Shown piece after piece: positions 12,343 to 23,139 of a stretch of 64,000 nucleotides of DNA. This DNA comes from Clonostachys chloroleuca. Lineage: Eukaryota > Ascomycota > Sordariomycetes > Hypocreales > Bionectriaceae. The stretch is from positions 20,150,001-20,214,000 of the forward strand of contig JBANAY010000003.1 of NCBI GenBank assembly GCA_037952775.1, read 5' to 3'. How positions within the stretch are numbered: position 1 is the first letter of the stretch; each line of letters starts with the position of its first letter. The notes beneath the pieces were generated by a model. The model saw only the letters and a list, made by a program, of their open reading frames with translations, had not been told where the DNA came from and searched no databases. The translations under genes and the position numbers were made by a program.

Positions 12343-13581
12343 CTATTGCTTGGGTACCTCCTCTGCTATGTTTCGGAAAAATTGAGCAAAATCCTGCGCT
12401 GTATCCTCACTCCCAAACATTTGCCCGATCAACTCATCTGTTTCTTGGCCTAACTTCTTTGCACGCTCTACCAAACCTGCTTCATAATCTTGTAGCAGGG
12501 GATCAAACGTCTGATAGAACAAGTTGACATCCTTCCCGGACGTTTCATAAGACTTTTTAATGGCTTTGAATAGCATGAGAGCGTCAAACATGGCAGCATT
12601 GACCCCTTCGCCGTTTGGAAGCATGACATGGGCAGCATCCCCCAAGAGAGTCAATCCAGATGCGTGTTCCCAAGATGTACCGTGAGGCAAGGCGTACAGC
12701 GCTCGGATATCGAGATTCTCACCGCTGTTGGCCTCTTCGTCGCAGGCAGTTTCTACCAGCTCTTTTGATAAGCCCGTAAAGGTCCCTAGAAGCGTGTCAT
12801 CGCCAAAAAGCTTCTGCTTTGCAACTGTAGCTGGCTTCCCAGCAACCCCGGAAGAAGCGCCGAAGTCTTCATCAGGAATTGTGAGCCAGAGATATAGCCT
12901 AGATGAGTCGATCGGCCCTCGCTGGGACATGACGCCGTGTTTCTTTCCAAGCGACGAGAAAGATCCCGTGCCGACAAGTTTGGCCAGGTGTGGATATTTC
13001 GATGTAATATTTTTGATTGTGAGTGTGATGATGTACATGTTGGTAAATTGCGGCTGTACATTTGTGAGGAGGCCCCGGACCTTTGACCAAGCTCCATCAG
13101 CGCCAATCACAAGGTCGAAGGCTTGTTTCCCATGAGCGCCGAAGTCCAGCTCAGTTTCAACGTGGGTGGGTGTCGTTCGTCTTGCCGCAGAGACGAGCTT
13201 GTGGCCCCATTTGATTTTGGCGAAAGGGATGTTTCGGGACAGGAGCTTAGCGAGGTTGTTGCGAGAGATTTCAGGACGTAATCCATCTCCGCCTCCGTGA
13301 GTGTAAAGAACACTCCCGCTCCTGTCTGCAACAATGAAGTCCTGGCTGCATTCGCCGGTTAGGGGCAAGAAATCCTCGTACAAGCCGCATTCTTTCAGAG
13401 CTGCGAGGCCCGATTCTTGATGAAGATCAAGCATGCCCGATAACTGTTCAAGATCTTCATTGGTGGGCTCTGGGCGTAGCTCAAAGATGGTAAATGGAAT
13501 GTTTTGATGATGAAGCAGGACACCGAGGGTCAGCCCAGCAGGGCCGCCACCAATAATTGCAATTCTTGGCGGAGAGTCCAT
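12343..13581 (-). CDS. FAD-dependent monooxygenase of the TetX/UbiH (PF01494) type
   Basis: Uninterrupted 412 aa frame with the start at the ATG at 13581. The motifs are in the expected order. The dinucleotide-binding GGGPAG is at residues 11-16 with an acidic Glu34 after the second strand. The DG motif DLVIGADGAWSKVR is at 156-169. The GD motif TLLGDAAHVMLPNGEGVN (311-328) contacts the FAD ribityl/pyrophosphate. Length and MLDLHQESG near residue 50 fit single-component aromatic hydroxylases related to TetX and salicylate-type hydroxylases, which use NAD(P)H and O2 to hydroxylate aromatic or polyketide-like substrates. No signal peptide or C-terminal membrane helix is seen, so it is probably soluble. 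The substrate cannot be told from sequence; detoxification or secondary-metabolite tailoring are both possible. Confidence 0.9.
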   Translation of the reverse strand: MDSPPRIAIIGGGPAGLTLGVLLHHQNIPFTIFELRPEPTNEDLEQLSGMLDLHQESGLAALKECGLYEDFLPLTGECSQDFIVADRSGSVLYTHGGGDGLRPEISRNNLAKLLSRNIPFAKIKWGHKLVSAARRTTPTHVETELDFGAHGKQAFDLVIGADGAWSKVRGLLTNVQPQFTNMYIITLTIKNITSKYPHLAKLVGTGSFSSLGKKHGVMSQRGPIDSSRLYLWLTIPDEDFGASSGVAGKPATVAKQKLFGDDTLLGTFTGLSKELVETACDEEANSGENLDIRALYALPHGTSWEHASGLTLLGDAAHVMLPNGEGVNAAMFDALMLFKAIKKSYETSGKDVNLFYQTFDPLLQDYEAGLVERAKKLGQETDELIGQMFGSEDTAQDFAQFFRNIAEEVPKQ

Positions 13582-13744
13582 GGCGAGGTATTATTGAACT
13601 TAGAATGCTTGTTTCTGGATGTAGCGCAGTTTGATCGTAATATTTTTGGTGGTGGTTTGCCCTTGGGGCTCGAAGTTTTGTTGTGGCTCGTTGGTTGTAG
13701 TGATCGAGTATGAGGTTTGCATACCATGTGGAAGAGCGTGTCTA

Positions 13745-13754
13745 CTTATAAAAA
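13745..13754 (-). promoter_or_regulatory. TATA-like box upstream of the monooxygenase gene
   Basis: TTTTTATAAG on the minus strand, about 165 bp upstream of the ATG, in a position suitable for a core promoter. Confidence 0.35.
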
Positions 13755-14679
13755 CAAGAGAAAACATCCAGAACTCGCGTTTCCGGGCACTTTATGGATC
13801 CAGTCGGGCTCGGGGATGGATGAGGCTCTCTTCCAACCAACCTCCGGATCATAGAACCGGCCGAAGTCTTCTCCACTCTCTAGAAGCTGCACAGCTCGGG
13901 CCTGGCTATGATCCACCAATCAGCGGCTACACTTATTTCAATTTGCTCTGTAGCTCTCCGCGACGGGACACTCGATAAACTCCGTGTTAGGCTGCCTCGG
14001 GGCCGACTGGGACCACCAATTACGTTCCTCGCAAGCTCTGAAGCACGGATGATTATGCCGAGTGCTACGCGCTCAAAGTTATTCGAATGTATCAATTCGA
14101 AGTGGCCTTAGATTCCTCCTCAGCAAGAGCATCTTTGTACTGTTCGGTAAATAAAGGTGCACATGGCTGATAGATATATCGCCTCACACGGTTGGATCTC
14201 AAATAATTTTGATAGCTCCTAATTCATCAATCATTTCTTTGCGACAAGCCTTTGCTTCATTGAGATGGGAATGAGTGGCTGTTCAATGTCAGCTGATGTA
14301 ACTTCACATGTCGAGTCAGCCCGTAGCTGGAGAGTTTGGAAGGCGGATTGGCTCTAAGCTGCCTGGATGCTACCCACCTTGCACGCTCACTGGCGAGAAT
14401 TTGCATTGTAACAAGATATAGAAGGCAACAACTAAAATTCCGATCAATCATGATGAATGGAGTAATACCCCGCTTTGTCTTGGTTGCTGCATGTAAGTGA
14501 GGGGGTGAGCACTGTAGCCAATGATTTCTATGTTTCGGTGGAAAGGCATATTTTGCAAAGGACATAGCCACAAGTCGTCCATGATTAAAACAACATTCCA
14601 AAAGCCCCTTTATCTCCTTCCAAATATGCTTGAAGGTTCAAACCATCTTGGGTAGGTCTTCTGTGATCGGAAGTTCGAC
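13755..14679. other. Divergent intergenic region between monooxygenase and HET relic
   Basis: About 0.9 kb between divergently oriented genes. No coding signal. It presumably carries both promoters; no operator-like repeat was recognised. Confidence 0.45.
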
Positions 14680-16606
14680 ATGGCCTATCAGTACCAAAGG
14701 AGTTTAAGCGTCGTCGACGATGAAATCAGACTGCTTCAGATTCAAGATTCCAGAGATCTGGGTTCAGAAATCAAGTGTGAGTTATTAACCACATCTCTCG
14801 GATCAGCCGGAAGCTACACTGCCCTATCTTATTGTTGGGGTGACCCCGGGGGCAAGGAAAATATCATTGTTTCAGAACGGCCTATGATGGTCACGAGAAA
14901 TCTCATCAGCGCGTTGCAAGATCTGCGTGACCGCGGATATCTCCGCATCTGGGCTGATGCAGTCTGCATCGACCAGAGCAACCTAGAGGAACGCAGCCAA
15001 CAGATTCTAAGAATGGCAGGAATATACCGCTCGGCTTCGAGAGTGGTGGCGTTTTTGCACGGCGCGACACTTTCCGAAGCAAAACTGGCGTCAGCGCTCT
15101 TCCTACGGATCAAAAATGAGGAGGAAGTGACGAGACTGGCGAATAAGGCAAGAGAAGACAATGAAAGACAAAGACAGAGGAAATTGGACCAGGTTCGGTC
15201 CCAAGAGTCAGTATGGTCATATTTGTTCGGAAACCATGAGTCTAAGCCGCGTAGGCTGCGACGCCCGAAACGTCTACGTGTTCAGATCGACGGTCGTGAG
15301 CACTATGTTTTGTCCAAACTGTTAAATAACCCTTATTGGTGCCGCTCCTGGATAATACAGGAAGTCTCGACAAATACTGAACTGAAAATAATCTGGGGTC
15401 ACCAGGTTTTCGAGCTTAGGAGCTTGATCAGGGTTGCTCGTCTAGCATCCGAGTCCAAAGGCATTCGGATTTTTGGGCAGCTGGCTCATATCCAGGACAT
15501 TGACAGAATTCGCACTGCCCAATTGACGATGCGACCACGCTCCATTTTAGATGTTTTGCCATTGATACGCAATACAAAAGCGTCAGAGCCTCGCGACAGA
15601 ATATACGCCGTTTTTGGCGTGACATCGAACGGCAATATCCTTGTTCCGTTTCCCAACTATTCGCAGCCAGATTCTGCTGTAAATAGAGACATGACGGTGC
15701 GGATGATCCAAAGAACCAAGTCGCTTGATCTTGTGATTTTCAAGAAGTGGGACCATGGTGGCACGATTGGTTCAGCCCCGAGTCGTTCTCCGATCGGCGA
15801 ATGCAATGCTGTATCAAATCTTCGATGAAGAGTGAAGACTCTATTGATGATCAATCGGATTATAATGCTTCCAAAAGGAGCGCCGCACACTTTCAAATGA
15901 GAAACAACTCGCTCTTCGTCAAAGGCTTCTTCGTGGATGATATCATATAGTGTTCCCCCACCCTATCCGAAGCCCTACAGAGAGGAATGAAGACGTATTC
16001 TTGGAAATACGTAAAAAAACAAAATCGTCGAATTGATATTCCAGAAAGCCAAATAGAAAAGCAATCGCGGATTCTGGCTTGGCTCATGTACGGTATCAAA
16101 TTACGCCATAACTTTGCGAACTCTTATGAAGTACACAAGACAATTTTGGAAGATTTGCTATACACCCTCCGAAAAGGCCGAAAATTGGCTAATATTTCAA
16201 ATTTTGCCAAGGAGCTGATCCAGTGGCTTTATTGTTGTTGCAAAGACTCTTTTGACATTAAAGGCTACCCTCTTCCATCCTGGCTTACTGGCAAAGAAGG
16301 GTTAAAAGCCCCAAAATCTGATGTGAGGATCAAGACATTAATAGAATCCACTCTAATCTAGGCTTGCAGATGCGCCTAGGGAGTACACGCCATGGCCGTC
16401 TGGGGTGGTTTAATAGGAATGCCCTTCCTGGAGACAAGATTGCAGTTTTATTAGGTTGTCGCTTCCCGGCTGTGCTTCGAGAGTGCGGTGAGAATCAGTA
16501 CTGTGTAGTTGGTGAGGCTGTTGTTGGAGGACTAATGTTTGGTGAGGCCATGCGAAAAGCACAACCAATCTCGATTGAGTTGGTTGATCTGGATCATGAG
16601 AAGTAG
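14680..16606 (+). pseudogene. HET-domain (heterokaryon incompatibility, PF06985) gene, broken
   Basis: The first segment (14680-15828, 382 codons) has the HET core: YTALSYCWGDP at 46-56, IWADAVCIDQSNLEERSQQI at about 90-109, and NNPYWCRSWIIQEV at 216-229. Family homology then continues in other frames. Around 15,740-15,790 it shifts to the frame with DWFSPESFSD and VKGFFVDDII. That frame meets an in-frame TAG at 15948-15950, resumes as CSPTLSEALQRGMKTYSW and runs to 16361. A second shift leads to GRLGWFNRNALPGDKIAVLL at about 16,390-16,450, the usual HET C-terminal module, ending at 16606. No GT/AG pair explains either shift. A Trp codon often precedes CSP here, so TGG to TAG by RIP-type change is possible. 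HET proteins trigger cell death on non-self fusion; this copy looks non-functional. Confidence 0.85.
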
Positions 16607-17489
16607 CGAGGGAAGGTGTAATTGACAGCTCACAAAATGGCCCGCTATCCATCAATCGATCGAAACACCGTTGTCGGGCTAGGCCATGGACGTTAATACT
16701 AATACCCCTGTTCTATGAGTCGCTGAATTATTCAAAGACTGGTTAGCTAAACTCTTGTAAGGAGCATTCTTTTGGGCGCAAGCATTCTTTTGGGCGCTTA
16801 AAATCATGATATATGAAGAAAAGCATACGTTTCTCCGCAGTTTCCAAATTGCCTTTCTCGGGAGTTTTTCTTCAAGTTGAGTGAATTATGGAAATCCCAC
16901 TTTTCGCTATCCCTTTCTAGCGTGTGAAGATCGTTCTAGTCGCCCCAATCTCTTGGAACCTTTTTATCCAAACGGCTACAAAGCCATATTTTGTTAGCAG
17001 AAGCAATAGTAGCAATCATCTCCTGGATTGGATAAGTAACTAACCATGGTGAAGGACGATGTTTGTAGATAGGGATTAATACTCCCCAGTGTTTTCATTT
17101 GGATGGTGGGTGCAGGCGTTGTAAAGAAAGTCGAAAATCTGTAACTAGCCATGTTAGTGAGATATCAAACTGTGCTGGTATAAGACTCACACCTGTTCCC
17201 TATCCCATTGATACAATCTAACCGGGCGATGCTCATAGAACCTGAGCTATTTCAGCTCCGTGTTGATAGCCATTTCGCTCGTAGTCCGTGGAAGAGAAGA
17301 AGAATCCCGCTTTCTATTGATGATAAATACTTTCGAAAATGCAATGATAGGTAGTTATACAGGTATAACCAAATCGGGTTGCCTTAGTAGAAGAAGTACT
17401 AACGCTTGTTTTTGGCGCGCCAATGTGCATTCATACTGATCCTATGTACTAGAAAGGTTATTCCCTATTAGGATTAATCATGATCTGGG
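16607..17489. other. Intergenic region without a supported gene
   Basis: About 0.9 kb after the HET relic. It contains an 18 bp direct duplication (listed separately) and AT-rich sequence. No coding signal. Confidence 0.45.
16763..16797 (+). repeat. 18 bp tandem direct repeat, two copies
   Basis: AGCATTCTTTTGGGCGCA followed immediately by a second copy identical over 17 bases. Looks like a simple local duplication; no function evident. Confidence 0.8.
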
Positions 17490-17523
17490 TGACGTCGCCA
17501 GCCAAGGCGGCCGTGTATATAAA
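17490..17523 (+). promoter_or_regulatory. Core promoter of the small orphan gene: CRE-like site plus TATA box
   Basis: TGACGTCG at 17490-17497 matches the bZIP/ATF cAMP-response core, and TATATAAA lies at 17516-17523, about 106 bp before the ATG. A CT/AC-rich leader follows, typical of actively transcribed fungal genes. Confidence 0.5.
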
Positions 17524-17628
17524 TGTCACTTGATCTCCTCCCCCATCACAATCACGACTTCAACAACTCAAACATCACGTCTTACTCTACCACCATCACC
17601 CACCCTATTCACACATTAGTCGCTCAAG

Positions 17629-18053
17629 ATGAGTAAATTCACCACGGTCTCCGATGGCGTGCTAGTGACCGACAATGGGGTACATTCTACGCTCTTCCCA
17701 ATTCTCGCCGCCTAGTGTGACTGACAGCTTCAATCTAGATCCCGCCCCCAGTGAATTGGGTCAATTCGTATGAGGAGATAGGAGGGGACATGCTTTGGGG
17801 GGATGGTGGTCAACTGGAAGAAGAAGTCCGTGGACGTGGCATTGAGGGGGATATCAGGCCGCACTACGGTATGGCATCATACACGGGAGAGGCACTGTAC
17901 CTCTTCGAGGTTGGTAGCGGCCAGTTCTTCTTCTTCAACGCTATTGATGAGTCTTTGTTGCAGATCAGCAATCAGAGTGATCTCAAGAGCATTGTGGATA
18001 TCCTTGATGATCCCAACCAAGGCTTACCCGCGCTTGATATTGAGGAGGTTTAG
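17629..18053 (+). CDS. Small acidic protein of unknown function (121 aa, two exons)
   Basis: Exon 1 is 17629-17679, starting ATG in the context TCAAGATG and encoding MSKFTTVSDGVLVTDNG. A 59 nt phase 0 intron (17680-17738) has a GTACAT donor, a CTGAC branch point and a TAG acceptor. Exon 2 is 17739-18053. I do not recognise the family. The product is acidic, begins with a short Thr/Val/Asp-rich stretch, and contains IPPPVNWVNSYEEIGGDMLW, a probable beta segment ALYLFEVGSGQFFFFNAI, and an acidic tail DILDDPNQGLPALDIEEV. No signal peptide, membrane segment or Cys pattern. The second half superficially resembles SUKH/SMI1-like proteins, but I would not assign it. The clean promoter, intron and open frame argue that it is a live gene. 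Confidence 0.72.
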
Positions 18054-19486
18054 CTCCACACTCGAGGAGTACACTTAGACCACATTTCATTATCACATGA
18101 ATAGAACAATCACCCAATTCAGGGCTTAATATGCATCGTGATTAAAGAAGAAAGTAGGGAAGTTGCTACAATAAGCAGGTTTCAATCTGTTATCAGATTA
18201 TGCAGTCAGATATCATGTGCCAAGCGGTCTACAAGAGGTCTACAAGCGGTCTGCAAGCAGTCTAGGCAGTCAACTTGAGACATGCTAATCTCGCTTAGTC
18301 CAAGATGTCAATACAATGTCAATCAACGGCACGGCACCTTCTCAACAATAGGCTCGCATCAATTCTCCATCGCGTCCTCATCATGGAGCTTTATTTCAGC
18401 TGAAATAGCGGTTTAGGGCAAGATCTACCGCTAATCCTTCATTGTCAGTCATAAAAGCGGGATGCTGGAGCGGGATTCTAAGACACTAAGACCTAAGTTG
18501 GGAAATATTGTTGGCTATCCTAGGCATGTTGACAGCTGAATGTGTACTTGCAGACCATTAAGATGGAAGCGGCAGCGCCCGCATGTCCCAACTATGTCAC
18601 TAGCTAGGGGCTGGAAACCCAATCTAGTAAGACTGGTAAACTCGCTATGCTGTTTTTGGCTCACGGCATGTCCCCAGCTCAAAACTATCGCTAACGGAAA
18701 CCCTCGGCAATGGCTTCATGCCTGACGTAGCACTTCGTATGGTTAACCCTACACATTACTTGCTCTAGCTTCCGATGCCTTCATGAGATCGATCTATATC
18801 CCCTAAAAACCATTACATCATGTTTATGTAATTCAACTTCCAAACAAAGTAGCGACACCTCTCTAGGTGCTAGTAAAGTAAAATTACCAAAATCAAAAGA
18901 GTCTGCTCTATATCCACCATAAAAGTCTTACCTACCTACTACTTGTCGCTGGATGCGAGGTGTAAGACTGATACTGTACCTATCTGCAAGATTCAGTCTA
19001 TCAGGCTCTATTAAGTAGCTGCCGAGGATACCTTTTTGCTTAACCTCTGATCTGGCTGTCTATTTTGACCTGCCAGCTAGCTACTACTTGCGGCCGCCTC
19101 TTCATGTGTGCAATTTATTAGCTGTTTGTGAGACTGACCTTAGTAGGCGTGTATGAGATAATTGCAGGATTGGATGTCAAGCCACAAGTGGTGGGTGGCT
19201 ATGAGATTTGTCGCGAGTGTAGAGCGGATCACAAATCAATTCAGTACATTTAAATTAAGCGCTTTAGGTGGGCGGATGATTGCTTGAGATAAAGGATGCT
19301 GATGAGGGGACGATGGGGGGTAGATTACGTGCGGCAGCTCACTACCTGGTTGCGTGGGGTTCATATGAAAAATTGTTCATGCGTGATATGTATACCATCT
19401 GATTCGGTGAGGCGCAGCTGAGATACATGAGATGATTATTTGGGTGCGTGAACGGAGAGAGATGAGGATCCATCCAGGGCAAACCA
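18054..19486. other. Intergenic region without a supported gene
   Basis: About 1.4 kb with no gene. It contains the 11 bp tandem repeat at 18,222 and ends at the CCAAT-bearing inverted repeat at 19,487. Composition is mildly AT-rich, without RIP signature. Confidence 0.45.
18222..18265 (+). repeat. 11 bp tandem repeat, four copies
   Basis: Four consecutive variants of AAGCGGTCTAC (AAGAGGTCTAC, AAGCGGTCTGC, AAGCAGTCTAG), about 200 bp downstream of the orphan gene. A microsatellite-like tract; no function evident. Confidence 0.8.
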
Positions 19487-19532
19487 CCAATCAGGAATTG
19501 GTTGCCCAAAAGGGAAACCAATTCCTGATTGG
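19487..19532. promoter_or_regulatory. Perfect 17 bp inverted repeat carrying two CCAATCA boxes upstream of the SDR gene
   Basis: Arms CCAATCAGGAATTGGTT (19487-19503) and its exact complement (19516-19532) are separated by a 12 nt loop. Each arm carries CCAATCA, the optimal site for the Hap2/3/5 CCAAT-binding complex, on opposite strands, and also a second inverted CCAAT (ATTGG). It lies about 300 bp upstream of the SDR start and 140 bp before its TATA box. Regulation by the CCAAT complex is inference. Confidence 0.6.
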
Positions 19533-19672
19533 CCCTTTCTCTCGGCTTTGCCCGAATTGGCGAGATGTCAGGTAGGCATGAGGCATGATGAGCGTATCCA
19601 AGTGACTCCAAGCAAACCGGAATTAAGAAATTGAAGAGGAAACCGAAACATCCTGGCCCTGTGTGCTATAAC

Positions 19673-19680
19673 TATATAAA
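19673..19680 (+). promoter_or_regulatory. TATA box of the SDR gene
   Basis: TATATAAA, about 150 bp before the ATG, followed by a CT-rich leader. Confidence 0.55.
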
Positions 19681-19831
19681 GACCTACTCTGTTCGAAATG
19701 TGGTATTTTTTTTTCTCCTGACCAAGCTCAAACAGCCTTATCCTCTTCTCAGTATAACCCCCTTGCACAACTGCAAGAATCTGTTCCTTTCCCAGATTTA
19801 ATCTACCGAAAATAAACTAGAACCGACAATC

Positions 19832-20990
19832 ATGGGCTTCATCAATACCTTTCGTCACCAATACACCAGCCTCCCCATAAATCTCACCCAAGAACAATGC
19901 TCCGGCAAGACCTACATTGTCACGGGGGCGAACATAGGCATCGGCTTGGAATGTGCCAAGCACCTGGTGCGCCTCCAGTCGAAGCGTGTAATCCTCGCAG
20001 TGAGGTCCGAGTCAAGAGGCAAAAAAGCCCTCGCTGAGCTCGAATCTGAGACGGGCCGATCCGGCGTTGCTGAGGTCTGGATCCTTGACCTGTCTTCTTT
20101 CGATTCAATCAAGGCATTCGTCAATAGCGTTGAGGTACAGCTCGACCGGTTAGATGGCTTGATTTCAAACGCGGCTGCCGCGAGTGCCGAATGGACCCTC
20201 AACGAAGGTATTGAGAGCACGGTGGCAGTCAATGTGGTGGGGACCATGTTGCTCTCGGTTTTGATGATGCCATACCTCAAAAGCTTTGCCAAGAGGTCAG
20301 GCACGAAACCGGTCATGAATATTGTTACAAGTGATCTCGGCTTCGTTAGGCAAGAAGACCTGAGAAAAATGGATCAGAATAACATCTTTAGCGATATTAG
20401 TGACAGCCGAAAATGGTCGATTGATGGGACGAATCGGTAAGTTTTGAGATATTCCTTACGGCTATGGTCAATGATCCTCTGTATGAACTTCATCTCTGGA
20501 TTTCTAATATCAAGTTCATAGTTATGCGTTCTCAAAGCTGTTGCAGATTTATGCTATCCGCCACTTCGCCACACTTGCCCCTGTTTCAAAGACAGGTGTT
20601 ATTATCAACTATCTCAGCCCGGGGCTCTGCAATACAGGCCTTACCCGATACTATGATGACGGTGTGAAGGTAATGGTTGCTGTCCTCAGAGGGGTGATGG
20701 GCAGAAGCGCAGAATGGGGGTCCCGCAATTTGTTGTATGCCGTCTCTCTTGGGGAGGAGAGTCATGGGAAGTATATCTCGTATTGCGAGATTGTCGAGTA
20801 AGACACCCAGCTGAATAGAAATTTCCCGAGAACGACGCTCGTATGTTAACATCCAAACAGAAAAGAACTGCCATCGTACGTAACTGATGCTAGTGGTCGT
20901 GAATTAGGGGAAAAGATCTGGGATCAGCTTGTGGTAGAGCTGGAACGTGCACAGCCCGGCTGTGTTAAAAAGGCTCTCTATGAGAATTGA
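19832..20990 (+). CDS. Short-chain dehydrogenase/reductase (SDR, retinol-dehydrogenase-like)
   Basis: Three exons: 19832-20436, 20522-20797 and 20861-20990, with introns of 85 and 63 nt carrying GTAAGT and GTAAGA donors; product 336 aa. The classical SDR plan is complete. TGANIGIG (31-38) binds the cofactor, and Arg58 after the second strand favours NADP(H). NAA at 113-115 is the NAG-type motif. The catalytic residues are Ser167 and Tyr203-x3-Lys207 (YAFSK). Splicing recreates the Arg-Tyr codons at the first junction, so the YxxxK motif spans from one exon into the next. Exon 3 supplies a typical SDR tail (ELGEKIWDQLVVELERAQPG). The N-terminus FINTFRHQYTSLP is common in fungal secondary-metabolism SDRs. 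It is convergent with the PF11951 regulator, 101 bp apart. Substrate unknown. Confidence 0.9.
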
Positions 20991-21091
20991 GGGTGGGAGG
21001 GAGATAGGCGCCAAAGTTTTGGTGATGCATATGATTTCGATTATGTCCGTTTATCCTCCGTGGTACCTAGATGTTGGGATGTATACTTGGG

Positions 21092-22785
21092 TTAATAGGA
21101 CGTGCTGTTGGGTAATGACGTGGTCCCAAAACAATCGCGCCAAATCCGAGAAGCTGATTCATCGTGGAGGAAGTCAACCCAAGGGTAATTGTCAAGCAAC
21201 GTACGGCAAAATTTCCAGTCTGTTGTGCCGAAGACCGACATGATTTCCACAAGTCGTGGTCTAAGCCAGGTAACGGAGATAGTTTTGTCAAGCACATGCA
21301 TACCGGCAACAATGAGTAGCCAAACGTGAGTTGCCGGGTCGACGTTATTTATGAAGTCGGGATGATCCAGAGCTTCCATAAGACTGCCTCGGAGAACAGG
21401 GTAAGGTATCTGCCTTTGGCGGCTGATTTGAGTTACAAAAGTGAGCATGAAAGCGAGAAGGCCACGGTGGACTGCTATAGTGACAGCACCGACAAGTTGA
21501 CACCCATCAACGGATTCAATGTCGAGCAACTGATAAGTCAGGTGTGTGACGAGGTCTTGAAAAGCGATCGGATAGAGTCTGTTGGCCGGAACTGTTGAAT
21601 TCAAGATGCGCGTCACCTTGGTTATCTCTCGAGTAATCATGAAGACTCTCAAATCTCCCTGTGCGACGGCGTTGGCTAAAGGCGACGGGGATTCAAAGGC
21701 AGGGTCGTAATAATTGGGAAGAAGATTGTCAAGTCTTTTTGTTGTCGCGCTTAGCTGAGTCTGACAGCCTAGTTGGAGGGCTAGTTCTATGTCGAGTCTT
21801 CGGGCAAGGGTTAGTGGCAGGCTGAGAATGAACTATGAAGAGGGAGGTTAATACATACCGATGGGCCTTTTCTGTCAGAAATGGGTTTTCTTTAAGTTGG
21901 TCCAGACCGCCCCGTAGATTGATCATCCGACACAGGCCGTCGAAATGAACCTTGGTCTGTGATGGAAGCTTTCGGATGGAAGAAACAAGGCAGAGCAAAA
22001 TGACGGTACATATGGCCAAATCTGAGAGGGCGTGGACCCCCGAGAGCTTGGTGTTGACGAGTTGCAACCCTCTCGTTAGATGTTGGGTAAATTCGGCTGA
22101 GTCCTGTTCTCGTTGGACTATGAAACTAATACACGCTTCAGAAAGAGCAACAAGGCAATGGTAGTCTGCACGAAAGCGATGAGTAGAAGTCCCTGCATCT
22201 GTGCAATAAATGGAGACTCACATGCCTCATCAACGAACATGTACCTGATCCAGATATCTGTTACAATGTCGTATGGTTCTAGGCACAACTGCGGCGGATA
22301 AATCGAGTCGGCAACATAACACATGACTGGGAATATACCGCTTGTTAGCGATATTGGATCTCTCGCGAAAGAATGGACACACACAAACAGTCATGGATAA
22401 ACCGTCTTGACTGACGCGACACTGAGCATGGCATATTGACACCCGACAACTCATTTCCAAGCTGAATGAGGAGCTTAGGAGAGGAACTGGCTTGGAAGAA
22501 GTCGATTTCATGGCCCATGGCGAGTTCTTGGGTGCGATTCACAGCCTTAGGCTTGGGGGCAGTAGCTAAAACCGCGCTGGTAGCAGCCAGATGTCGTCGT
22601 GGAGTGCGCACCTTGCCCACATTCTTGCCTTTCATAACATGGCTGCGGATGCATCGCCGGGCTTTTTTGTCGATGGCTGAGTGGTCGACAAATTGAAACG
22701 ATGCTGGGACTGCCGACATGGTACAATGTTGATAGGCGTGTCTTTGCTCATCTGTGAGGTGAGACGAAGAGGACGAGCCAGTCAT
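21092..22785 (-). CDS. Fungal-specific transcription factor domain (PF11951) protein without a zinc cluster
   Basis: Four exons: 22785-22389, 22326-22222, 22165-21859 and 21797-21092, with introns of 62, 56 and 61 nt; product 504 aa. The N-terminus contains FQFVDHSAIDKKARRCIRSH followed by KGKNVGK and basic RTPRR, the usual opening of this class. Splicing gives FMCYVADSIYPPQLCLE and FVDEAYYHCLVALSEACISF, which match the conserved core. A helical C-terminal half follows, containing RLDIELALQLG and a terminal segment near HPDFINNVDP. Members often lack a DNA-binding domain or rely on a partner; none is visible here. The CDS ends tail to tail with the SDR gene, so co-regulation rather than an operon is the most that position suggests. 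Confidence 0.85.
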
Positions 22786-23139
22786 TCCGGTCTTTCGGTG
22801 AGATGAGGAGCTTAGTGATTACCTAATCATTGCTGTTGCAGATTGTCTTACCCTAGAGCATAACATCAGATATTCATCAGCAGCTTCTTCATAGCTAACG
22901 ACACAATACTAAAATGTGATATAGCCTCACCCGAGAAGAAGAAGGCATTTCTTACACGTATACGGTCTACTTCCGGTATTTGAACCTCACCACAGCCTTC
23001 CTCCACAGCCCCTGGCAGAAGTGAGAGTCCCCTCAGGATTTCAAGGCCAAGCTAAGAAACAGAGTGGCAACTTTCATCAGGAGGGCGAGGTTTCATTGTC
23101 TGAGATGTTGACCACCATTGAGTATCGGCAAAATGAGTT
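22786..23139. other. Promoter region of the PF11951 gene
   Basis: About 350 bp between the regulator start and the 3' relic of the arylsulfotransferase. AT-rich near 22,830-22,920. No motif singled out. Confidence 0.4.

Noticed and set aside
14634..14645. GGTTCAAACC resembling a tRNA B box
   Set aside because: No A box or cloverleaf can be built around it.
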